DNA from: Dacryopinax spathularia
Taxonomy: Eukaryota; Basidiomycota; Dacrymycetes; Dacrymycetales; Dacrymycetaceae
Assembly (NCBI GenBank): GCA_037974965.1
Contig: JBBPFI010000003.1
Location: 124,001-188,000 of the forward strand
Direction of reading: 5' to 3'
DNA: 64,000 nt
The position numbers were made by a program, and so were the translations under genes. Positions 54,822-64,000 of this stretch are shown one piece after another (within the stretch, counting starts at the first letter, position 1; every line of letters begins with the position of its first letter). The notes under the pieces were generated by a model. That model ran no database searches, was not told the DNA's origin, and saw nothing but the letters and a program-made list of their open reading frames with translations.

Positions 54822-56275
54822 CCAGCACTGCGCTGCTCGACCTTGGAGCGAGGGGGGAGATGGACTCCTTTTTGTAGTGTCTTTGTTCGGAGGTTGGGGA
54901 GTAATATTGTTGACATCATGTTGGGTCGTACCGCACATGATCCGCTAGCCAGTGATTCGCGCTCCACGTCTCCCTCGGCCAGGACAGAAACGCTCCAAAA
55001 CCAAGCTCGATCGCAAACAGACCGAGTCATCCCGACATACAGCATCCTTCCCAGCGGCACACACTCACTCGCTCAAACAATATGTACTTATGAGGCGCGG
55101 AGTCTCGCCCCTCGCCTCTCGTCCCTCGTCCCTGATCATGAACGGACAAAGGAACTGCCTTTGAATGCCAGTTGGTCGCCCTGCGGCACGAGGTGAGGGG
55201 TTAAGGGGGGTGGGGGTTGATGACCAACGGATGACAAAACCCGGTCATCATTCGAGTGCTTCTGGGGCTTCTCGTCCGCTCCCATCGGCACATACATCAC
55301 TACTGATTAAGTAAGTTGAGTGTAAATTCAAATCGATATACAGTACTGCTGCTCTTCAATGTTCGTTCGACGCGCTGTTCTGGCACGTAGCGACCAGAGC
55401 CGAAGAGACGAAAAGAGCTGGGATAGGTAGGAGAGATGCGGAAATGACCGTCAAACATCTCTCTGCTGCGCATCTCCGCCACACCCACAACCCCTCAAAC
55501 CCAAAAGTCAAAAGTCAAAAGCCAAAAGCCACGCGAATAAAAAGAAGCTTGATCCCGCCCAGAAGTCGTTCCTGCCGCGTCTCTCCCGAAGCTCGCGTCA
55601 ATCTCGCGTCGCCGAGCTCGTACCGAGAGCCAATCAGATGCCTGGGCTTAGAGCCGTAATCCCCGGCGCGTCACGCCGACCGTAGGGCATGAGCGGCATG
55701 ACGCGTCGCCGCGTGTGTTTGAGATCGGGAGATCGCCGCCCGTCTTTGCGGCCGGGCCCCTAATCTCGCTCGGTCGCCTTTGTTTTTGCGGCGCGCGACA
55801 AAAATGAGGAAGATTGCTGCGCACTGAATCTTGTCAACTTCTGAAGTCGGATGGGCGCCGATGACCGCACCGGGTCGTCATGTACCGGCAACGGGGTGCT
55901 GGGATGGTCTAATGTGCCGGTGTGCTGGCGGCGATACGCTCAATCCTTCTGAGGTTCTGATTGATTCTGTGGCTGAGCTGCCGAGTTTGCGAGTCGCTGG
56001 CCAATTCGCTGACGGATTCGCTGACGACTGATGGGCGCTGATGGCGCTGATGGGTGGTATCTTCTGCCCGGGAGATTGACCGATGCGGGGTGTGGGTTGA
56101 TCTTCTCACCCTTCCTCGCTGTCCTTCCTCGCTGTCGGTCAAGGCTCTCCAGCTGTGCATCTTCCCTTGCTCATTCCCTCCTCCTCGTTGGCCGTTGTCG
56201 ATGATGCACGCTCGGTAGTCGGCCTCCCATCTCCTCTCAACGGCGGCTCGTATCATCCTCCCGGATAAGGCAGCC
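54822..56275. other. Intergenic region between the two GT15 genes
   Basis: 1454 bp. Short repeats are visible: AAAAGTC/AAAAGCC units around 55500-55530 and CGCTGA-containing units around 56007-56052. No gene recognised. It contains the promoter of copy 2. Confidence 0.5.
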
Positions 56276-58160
56276 ATGCAGCGTCTCACCGACCTCCTCT
56301 CATCCCTCCGCTCCTCCTCCCTCCCTGCCTACGCACGCCTACCAACCTCAGCCCGCCGCCCTCAAGGCCGACAGCGTCAACGTGGCCGAGCGTACAAACT
56401 CGTCCTCCTAGGCTGTATCGCCCTCTTCTCCGCCCTAGTCCTCCTCAGCGCCTCACCAGGCGCACGATCCCTCCTCTTCCCCCTCTCCTCTTCGCCCCTC
56501 TCCAGCCCAGCGCCGACCGAGCCCGACGCACCATTCCAAGGCTGCGCCCCTCCCTCTGCCGCGCTCGAGCCTCGGGAGAAAGCGGCAATCCTCCTCCTGC
56601 TGAGAGAGCAGGACCTGGCAGAACTTCTCCCGACGCTAGAGAACTTCGAAGAGAAGTTTAACGCCCAATTCCGGTACCCTTACGTCCTCCTCTCCACCCC
56701 TGACGAGCCCCCCCTCTCCCCCCACTTCCGGTCCGAAGTCTCGCGCGTCCTTCCCCCTTCCGCAGAGGTGGAGTATGCCCAAGTCCCAGAACAGGACTGG
56801 CAGATCCCGGAATGGCTGAATAAGACGGAGGTTAGGGAGGGGTTTGAGAGGCAGGAAGGGGAGGGCGTGCAGTATGCGGGGAGGGAGGGGTATCATCATA
56901 TGTGCAGGTTTTATTCGGGGCTGTTTGCGAGGCAGGAGGTGTTGCAGGGGTATGAGTGGTATTGGCGGTTAGAGCCGGGTGGTGCGTTCCCTTTCCCCTC
57001 CTTTTCCCTCCTCTCTGTTCCCCCTTCCCTTCCCTTCCCCTCCTCGTCTCCTTCCTCTTGCGCCTCCATGCTGGAGAGCACTGGCTGACAACCATTGTTG
57101 GTAGTTCGGTTCTACTGCAAGATCTCGTACGACCCCTTCCGCTTCCTCCGCCTCCGGAACCAAGTCTACGGGTTCGTAATAACGATCGTCGAAACGCCCA
57201 ACACAATTCCGACTCTCTTCTCCCACCTTCTCTCCCACTTCTCCTCCTCCCCATCCTCCCCATCCCCACCCTCCTCATCCTCATCCCCACAGGCCTCGAC
57301 CAACCTCTGGCCATTCTTCACCCACCCAAAACACGGCTCCCCCCAGGGCCAGTACAACATGTGTCACTTCTGGACAAACTTCGAGATTGGCTCTCTCGAT
57401 TTTTTTAGAGGTGGGGAGTATCAGGCTGTGTTTGAGAGCTTGGATCGGGCGGGAGGGTTTTATGAGGAGCGGTGGGGGGACGCGCCGGTTAGGAGTCTTG
57501 CGCTGGGGGGGTTGGTCGGGAGGGAGAGGGTTCATTAGTGCGTCTTTCCTCTCTACTCTCTCCTCTATTCTTCTTTTAGCTGCTTCTTCCTTATTCCTTG
57601 GTATTCTCGCTCTTCTTCTCCGACCCGGTTTTGTTCTCTCCCTGCGGACCTGCTTGTTTTTTTTCTTTTTCTTTTGGGTCTTTTGGGTTGGGGGCATGTG
57701 GTTGTGTTGTGTTGTGTTGGGAGCTGGGGCGTGTGCTGATGCACTGAGCACAGCTTCGAAGATTTTGCGTATAAGCACGATTGGTTCATGCATTGTCCTT
57801 CCCGCCCCGGGATAGGCTGCGAGTACGTCCCTCTTCTCCCTCTCCCTCTCCCTCTCCCTCTTTCCCCTTTGGCCCTTCCCGCATCCTCTCCCATACCTTC
57901 TTCCCCACCTCATCTCCCACTCATCTCTTTCTCGTCTCCTACCACCCCGCTACTCCCCTCCACATCACTGCCCTCTTTACTACCCGGCTGCTCCCCTCTC
58001 CTATGCGCGCTATAACGCCTATTTTGGGCAGAAGCTGACCAAAGGACGCAGATGTGATTGTCCGCCCTTCGGAGACGGGTATATGGACATTGATCGGGAT
58101 GGGTGGTATTCATGTTTACCGGAATGGAGGGCGCTGCAGCGGGGTGCGCTGGATCCCTGA
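56276..58160 (+). CDS. Alpha-1,2-mannosyltransferase, GT15 family, copy 2
   Basis: Four exons (56276-56981, 57105-57537, 57754-57822, 58052-58160), 438 residues. It is a paralogue of 53069-54821 in tandem. Seen: a basic N-terminus, an anchor near residues 41-60 (LVLLGCIALFSALVLLS), RFRYPYVLLSTPDEPPLS, EGYHHMCRFYSGLFAR, WRLEPGG, CHFWTNFEIG, DRAGGFYEERWGDAPVRS, YFEDFAYKHDWFMHCP and CDCPPFGDG. Splice sites after EPGG and in GC(E/D)CDCPP are shared with copy 1. The intron before CHFWTNFEIG in copy 1 is absent here, and a different one interrupts the segment before YFEDFAYKHDW. A Ser/Pro-rich insert lies before NLWPFF. Likely Golgi mannosyltransferase; linkage not known. Confidence 0.93.
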
Positions 58161-58801
58161 CCACTCGGCCGTTGAGCGAGCCGTTGACCGTCCGATATCC
58201 TACGCATGTTGGCCTCTTTGCTATGCGATCGGTGGAGAAGAGTCGTGCCTGATGCTCCGGTGCGCAGCAGAACGGGAAGTGTAACGAGGCTGGACAGCTG
58301 GAGTGGAGCGGAGTGAAGAGCCCGTGTGCTCAGCTTACTCTGCTGGGCGGCGGTGAGCGCTGAGTGTGGTCAAAGGGTGGTGGTGGTGGTGGTGGTGGGA
58401 AGCCGGACACTGTTACTGTTACCCGGGGGGATGATATCCTAGACGTCGTTACTCTTACTCCTGTTGTATCATGGTTAACGAGGACATGTGCGAGATGAGA
58501 TCGCTATCAGCTCGGATCACCACATTGACTTATTACCCTGTTCTGTTCGGCTGTCCGGTGGTCTAAGTACTGTACTGTACATGACTCTGTGTTCTTCGTG
58601 TGTTCCCCTCCGAACACTGGACAGGACCAGGTTGTCTTATGCAGTATAGGTATATTGCTACGACCGTACCAAAGCTACCAGCCCATGGAACTACAAGGAG
58701 GACAGGAGAACGCTTACAACATGGCAACATGGAAGGAGAGGGAAGACAAGAGTGATATACAGTACAGTACATATCGGTTGACAATCCGCTGCTTGTCGCC
58801 C
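58161..58801. other. Spacer between convergent genes
   Basis: 641 bp between GT15 copy 2 and an F-box-like gene. It holds a GGT microsatellite at 58376-58399 and no recognisable gene. Confidence 0.5.
58376..58399. repeat. (GGT)8 microsatellite
   Basis: Eight GGT units in a row in the spacer between GT15 copy 2 and the next gene. Non-coding by position. Confidence 0.9.
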
Positions 58802-60567
58802 TCAAGGCACCTCCGTGATCATAAGACTCGCCTGAGGATACACGGCCTCACAAAACTGTTCCAGCTCTGAAGTCTCCTCTCCCGCCGGCCAACCCAGGCG
58901 AAGCGATCGGACTCCGTGTGCTGGCGAGGGAAGTCGTGATGGTGCTGGTGATTCCCCGCCGGGCAGGGGCTCCACGAGAGCCAACTCGACCGTCTCCAGT
59001 TTCTTGCATGTGGCTAGCGCAGTGAGTGCGCCGTAGAGTGTGGCCATGTTTGCTGTGGAGCCATCGCCATACCGGCCGTGCTTGCTCCACGTAATAGCGA
59101 GATGGCGCAGGCTTCCGGACCAGGCAGTGGTTATTGCAGTCATATCGGCGTCCGTGAGCTGGAAGAGGCGTTCATCGCGTATCGAGCCAAGGCCGATTTC
59201 TAGCTGGAAATCTCGCACGTAGGGGCAGTGCTTGAGCACCGGGGCGAAGATCGACCATTGAAAGACATTCGGCGCCGACTCTTGCGAGTCGGCCGAGTGG
59301 TGGACGAAGGACAGCTCGAGTATTCGCACACTCGATGTGTAGGGGTTGTCACAGATCGCAGCCACGATTTCCTCTGCACATCTCTCAACGACATCGTCTT
59401 CCGGATACCTGGGGGATCCACGACCGCCGCCTCGACAGGTACACCTCACCCTGGTGCACCACCCGTAGTCGAGCTTGAGCGTCCGGAGATATGATTGACA
59501 GGCTTGGATGGCGAGCAGAATAGGCGCTTTTCCGAATGAGCGAATCTCAAGGACTCGCAACTTCTCGAAGTAAAAGTTCAGCGCCTTCGTCGGAGCTTCC
59601 GTAGTCATCGTAAGTCGTGCTTGGTGTGCCTGCACAAAATCCATGGAGAGGTTTTCCAAGTTGCGAAATTTGGCGATAGTCGACAAAATGATCGGGTAGA
59701 ATGCACGATATGGTTTCGCGTCTGCCTTCGGGCAATGAAATCGCCTCTCGGAGTCTTCCATGTGATGCAGGCGCAGCCTCCTCAGGCCGGGAAGAGCTCG
59801 TGCACAGCAGCTCATCACCTGTACTTGCTGGTCTGGAGAGCGAGGAGGATCGTACAGTTCCAGGGCCGTAAGGTTGGGACACCTAAGAGACAGCAGATCC
59901 ACAAAGTGTGGTACCTGGGTGAGAGTCTGTGTGAGAAGGGTGCGGCGGCCGTGTTCATGTTGTGGAATGGGACGCGCGTTCATAGGAAGGGAGACCAAAA
60001 CGAGAGCTGGTCGAAATAGCTGAAATAGGAGCTGTAAGTCTGCGCCGTCGTCGTCCTCTCTTCCCAAACCAATGCGGCGCAGAGACGGAAAGGCATCGAT
60101 CCCGTTGCAGCCTGCATAGAAAATGATCGTTTTCAGGTATGCCATAAGGAGTCTTTCCGTCGTGCCACACGTTGCGACAATAAGCTGTCGTACGTATCCG
60201 AGGTGACGCAAGCACCGGTTCCATTGACTTTGATACGCTCCGAAACTCGTAGGAGACGGAGGAGACGTAACGACATTCTGGCAATGGAGGTCAGCACAAG
60301 CTGCATTTTGGATGAGAGGCAACATACCGTCGTATCGTCGAATAACGTCGTGCACATCGCGTACATCTGTCCGTACGAGGGCGCGCTCCAAGTATGAGGC
60401 AGGGCAATTGCGTAGTTGCGCTGGCTGGTTTGGGACAGAGAACGCTGGTCTTGACGGGGTAATTCCCTGTAAACCATATCGACAAGCTCGGGAATGTCCC
60501 AAAATCGGTGACCTCGTCGAACGGGACCCGGTCGGACATGCGAAGATGCGCTCCTTATTGTAGACAT
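58802..60567 (-). CDS. F-box/LRR-like protein
   Basis: Two exons (60567-60328 and 60277-58802) with a 50-bp intron; 571 residues. HRFWDIPELVDMVYRELPRQDQRSLSQTSQRNYAI is an F-box, and irregular leucine-rich repeats follow (LTALELYDPPRS, LPGLRRLRLHH, LRVLEIRSFG, LRTLKLDYGWC). It is a paralogue of 50291-52128 with the intron in the same place and the shared block GWC...C. and PVLKHCPYVRDFQLEIG. A Cys/Gly-rich insert (RCTCRGGGRG) follows GWC. It is divergent from the Zn2Cys6 regulator, with 1.3 kb between. Substrate unknown. Confidence 0.82.
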
Positions 60568-61854
60568 GTAGTGCGTATCGTCGTATTTCTTGACGCTGGA
60601 ACGGGTGCAGTCTGGCGAAGGGAGGTGGGATTGACCAGAGTATCCTCAGTCGAGCGTCTTCTGACCCGGTTGTTTTATCTCAGCAACCCAAATGTGGCCA
60701 GTGTGAGGCGACACCTGGTCATACGAGAAAGCCATGGCGGGGTTGCATCCGCCGCACGGACCATCCATAGTCTCCTAATGTGGTTTGTGGTCAATCCCTT
60801 CGAGGCCCCAGGTCCGCCAGTATACCGTCGTGCAAGGCCCTTCGTTGAGACCACATAAGAGCAAGGCCAGAGGAGATGATCGGGGTTAGCGGGGCTGTCA
60901 TACCAGGTACTCTGCACTATGTCATCGAGGATCGGGGGTTGCTGGCTGCTCTTGTACCACGCTGGTTTCTGCAGGAGGCCACAGTCGTGGGGGCGAGAGA
61001 AACTCAGCTCAGTCTTAGAACCTGCCTACGTGCAGGGCGCAACATCGTGGGACCTTAAAGTCCTACGAGAGAGGTATACTTGCAGGTATAGATGAGACGC
61101 AATGCCAAGTGCAGAACTTGATCACTGTTCGTCGGCGAGACTGAATGTGCAGCACGTCGCGCTTTCGTGTAGCTTCCAACAATTGTTTCCGCCCCAGAAG
61201 CAACACGTCAATTCCATATATAGCTTGGAAGTACTCCCGTTGGCTTCTAAAAGCATCCGTCTGGCTACGGCCCACTTGGTCCCTTAGAGGCGCATACACG
61301 ACATGTCGACGGCTTAATACAGTAACGGGCCGTACTGCCACCCGGAACGGCCGTTCATCCCCAGCCGTCCTTCCCCGCTCCCTCTCCTCCACAACCGACC
61401 TTGGCGGCTTGCGTTGCGATTACGACCAGAGCGCACTCTGCATTCAACGGCCTCTTGCTGGCAACTTCGACCTCTGACGCAAACAAAGCGAAAGAAGCTG
61501 GCAGTCATCTGACGGCGACCGCTGGGGACTATATCTGGTAGACTTTGACGATCCCACGGCCCAATCTCGCTGCTCGCCGACAACCTTTCTCCCTATCGCT
61601 TGTCATAACTTCTGCTTTGATCTGACCCGATCTTGGCGGATCTCGCTGTCAGCTGCGTCCTATCTGCGTCGAGTGCTCGCAACTGTTGTTGGCTTGTTCT
61701 TGGGGCAATCTGATGTTCTTGACTGTTCCGTAACAGGAAGGACGACGTTTCCACTCGAACGGGCGAGACCGCAGAGCTTGTACCTGCTCGCAACATCGCA
61801 CACCCATAACCACAGAACCCATACACTATCACTTGCTATACCTGCCAACTGTCC
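60568..61854. other. 1.3-kb divergent intergenic region
   Basis: It holds the promoters of the F-box-like gene (-) and the Zn2Cys6 regulator (+). Short overlapping frames only, none with a recognised motif. A long upstream region is common for fungal regulators. Confidence 0.5.
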
Positions 61855-64000
61855 ATGACAAGGGGCACAACAAACATCGTCATGCATCCCGGATCTGATC
61901 GTCCGCCTCCGCCTGCCCCGGCTCCGATCGCTGAAGCAGAACAGCCATATGCCGCTTCACCATCTACAAGCGTGGGCGATCACCCCGACTCCCCCGATGT
62001 GCCCGATATCCCTCAGCCGGCAAAGAAAAAACGACGGCGCGAGGCGAAAAACTGTACAGGTGCGTGCATGATCTCGCTTTCTTCGTTTTTTGTATGCTCA
62101 TTACATACGATTTACGTAGAATGCAAGCGACGGAAGATAAAGTGCAATCGTGAGAAACCGTGCGACCAGTGCTGTCAACGCGGCGACCCCGAAGGATGCA
62201 AGTGGTCTGAGCTCAAACCTGCGTAGGTTTTCCGCATCACTCGTGCCTGGTCTATGGCACTGAAGATATATATATATATATATACACAGGGATAAACCGA
62301 TCGGACGATCCTCCTACAATGCACTCAAAGAACAGCTCACAACTACGCAAAACGTGTGCAGACAGCTGCAAGAACGCTATCGCACAAAGGTCGAAGAACT
62401 CCGCCTTCTGCGTGCACAAGTCAATGCGCAGGGCGGTTTACCCAATCTCTACGATCAAGCCGAACGGAAGAGCCCGCTTGACCCGGTCAAGCAATTCCAA
62501 GCGCAAGCAGAGTCCTCCGTAGCGGCGGAGAGGATGGATGTCGATGCCGGTCCATCAAGCCAACCGTATCCTGCTCCGGCTGCTGAGGCGCCTGGCAACG
62601 AGCCGGTGCCGAAGGCACTTATACAGGGATTCGAAACGCTTGAAGGCTTCCCTACTTTCCCGGATGTTGTTGCCGGAGCAGGGAAGGCGAGCATGCCAGA
62701 AATCATCGACCCTCGCCAGGTGTGGACCTCCATTCCCGCTAAATGGGTCTGCGACGCTCTGGTGGAGTATTATGTAAGCTTGCCGATCCCTTAACGGAGG
62801 AATGATGCCTTACCGAGCTGGGACAGTTCACGAAAGTCGAGTGGCATATATGCATGTTCCATCGACCGACCTTTGATCGCGCATACGAGAAGTTCTGGAC
62901 ATATCAGACGCCGGAGGAACGGGCGGCGGGCGTGGAGCCGGAGTGGATCACGCTCCTCTGGGTCATCCTCTGTTTGGCCCTGACCAGTATGGATCCTGAT
63001 AGTCCAACCGTAAGTGGCTGCTCGTAAACCGTGGGATACAGTGCTGACACGAGAAGCGTAGGAGCCGAAGATATGTGAAGACCGCGAGAGCTGGAGGGCG
63101 ATGGGTCTACGATATTGGAACCTCGCACGTCAAGCACTTCAGATAAACGGGTGGAACTTCATGTCGAGCCAGAGGATCGAAGTCGTGCAAGCTCTGGTGC
63201 TATTTTCCTACTGTAATCTGGCGCTGGACCACCAGGGGTAGGCAGCGTCTCTCTGCAACGTCAATAATTGCTGATGAGTCGCATCGCAGATACAAGGGAC
63301 AGTCTGTGATGACGTCGTGGGCAATTCGGATCGCAATAAACCAGGGCCTACATCGACTCGGTTCTGAACCGGAAGGTATAATGACCAAAGGCATTGTGTC
63401 TCGCGAGGTACGGTCTACTCGCATCTGGGTTGCTACCTTGCCTGTTTGCTGACCATGCGGCATCAGATCCTGAGAAGAGCCTGGTGGAATGTGGTTTTCC
63501 TTGATTGGAATATCTCCACACAAATGAGCACGACCTACTTTATCCATCCCGATCAGTGCGACACGGCCAAACCGTTGAACCTGAACTGGGAGGACATGGT
63601 CGAAGGACGTCCTTTACGTCCCAAGCCTTCGCGGGAACGCTCAGTATGGTTATCGCCCTATCCCCCGCACCCAGCACTGACGTTTCAACAGAGCGCCTCT
63701 ATGCTCTTGGCTAAGGTTGCATTGGCAGGAACGGTCCGCGAATTGTCCGATCGACTGAACAGCAAGAAAGGCATCGATCAGGCCTATCTGATGGAACACC
63801 AAAAGCAGCTCGAAGCTGTCGGTATGGAGATTCCATTCTGCTGGGGAGTTCAAGACGACGGGTTGGAATCGAAGGAGCCGGTGGTCAAGGTGAGCTCCGT
63901 GTTCATCCGGTTGTTAAGTTGCTGATCGTATGCAGTGGGAGCGAATTCAGTTCCAGCTTCATTGGAATAATAGGCGAATACGGCTGCACCGACGGTTCAT
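61855..64000 (+). CDS. Zn2Cys6 fungal transcription factor, partial at right edge
   Basis: Exons seen: 61855-62059, 62120-62222, 62290-62773, 62818-63009, 63062-63237, 63290-63407, 63467-63889 (perhaps itself split by a 48-bp in-frame intron at 63644-63691) and 63936 onwards past the edge. The binuclear zinc cluster spans the first intron: CTECKRRKIKCNREKPCDQC and then C and C (C-x2-C-x6-C-x6-C-x2-C-x6-C). Next comes a helical coiled-coil-like dimerisation segment (ALKEQLTTTQNVCRQLQERY), and then the middle homology domain (WNLARQALQINGW, VVQALVLFSYCNLALD, AIRIAINQGLHRLG, RRAWWNVVFLDWNIS), which fits the fungal_trans family. The protein would bind CGG-type DNA sites; the target pathway is unknown. 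The ATG at 61882 is an alternative start. Confidence 0.92.
62266..62285. repeat. (AT)n tract in an intron
   Basis: About ten AT units directly before the 3' splice site of the second intron of the Zn2Cys6 gene. Confidence 0.85.

Noticed and set aside
58376-58399. GGT array as a CRISPR-like or telomeric repeat
   Set aside because: It is a plain trinucleotide microsatellite with no spacers and an internal position.
60568-61854. Possible small RNA or tRNA gene in the divergent spacer
   Set aside because: No A-box and B-box pair or cloverleaf seen here, nor anywhere else in the window. A structural RNA search would be needed to exclude others.

Overview
The window is nuclear DNA of a filamentous or yeast-like fungus, most likely a basidiomycete and perhaps a Tremellomycete. 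It is GC-rich, genes are close together on both strands, and introns are numerous and very uniform (about 44-60 bp, GT..AG, often with a CTAAC/CTGAC branch site). The set of conserved genes (Cdc48, Tel1/ATM, Rad54, DGAT2, LC8, Axl2, GT15 mannosyltransferases, a Zn2Cys6 regulator) is typical of a fungal chromosome arm. The clade assignment is an inference.

Positions 1-17146 are transposon territory. An older LTR element, of which only the 3' part is in view (an unrecognised ORF, a purine tract and a 178-bp LTR at 16969-17146), has been interrupted by a much larger and very young Ty3/gypsy element at 945-16668. That element is 15.7 kb long, with two 443-bp LTRs that differ at one base, a 4-bp target duplication, a primer-binding site and overlapping gag and pol frames on the minus strand. 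Between pol and the far LTR it carries about 8 kb of extra DNA. This holds two long intron-containing genes on the opposite (plus) strand, coding for 1219 and 908 residues, neither of which I recognise. Between them is a decayed fragment of a host DUF2433 phosphoesterase-like gene. The second cargo gene has what looks like its own promoter, with three CACGTG boxes and a TATA-like box. This antisense, cargo-bearing retroelement is the most unusual thing in the window.

Positions 17216-35767 hold five minus-strand genes: an F-box/LRR-like gene, DGAT2 (triacylglycerol synthesis), CDC48 (AAA+ segregase), a mitochondrial-type hotdog thioesterase, and an 11-exon TEL1/ATM checkpoint kinase of 3068 residues whose reading frame closes exactly through all ten introns.

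Positions 35768-49443 hold a 2.9-kb gap, LC8 dynein light chain (+), an AXL2-like membrane protein (-), a short-chain dehydrogenase (-), RAD54 (+) and an Rqt4/TRIP4-type zinc-finger protein (-). TEL1 and RAD54 both act in double-strand-break repair and lie about 10 kb apart, but nothing shows that they are co-regulated.

Positions 49444-64000 look more lineage-specific. Two further F-box/LRR-like genes, homologous to each other, flank a tandem pair of GT15 alpha-mannosyltransferases. A Zn2Cys6 transcription factor runs off the right edge. Exon limits were deduced by eye from splice-site consensus, frame closure and family motifs. I saw no tRNA, rRNA or CRISPR array.
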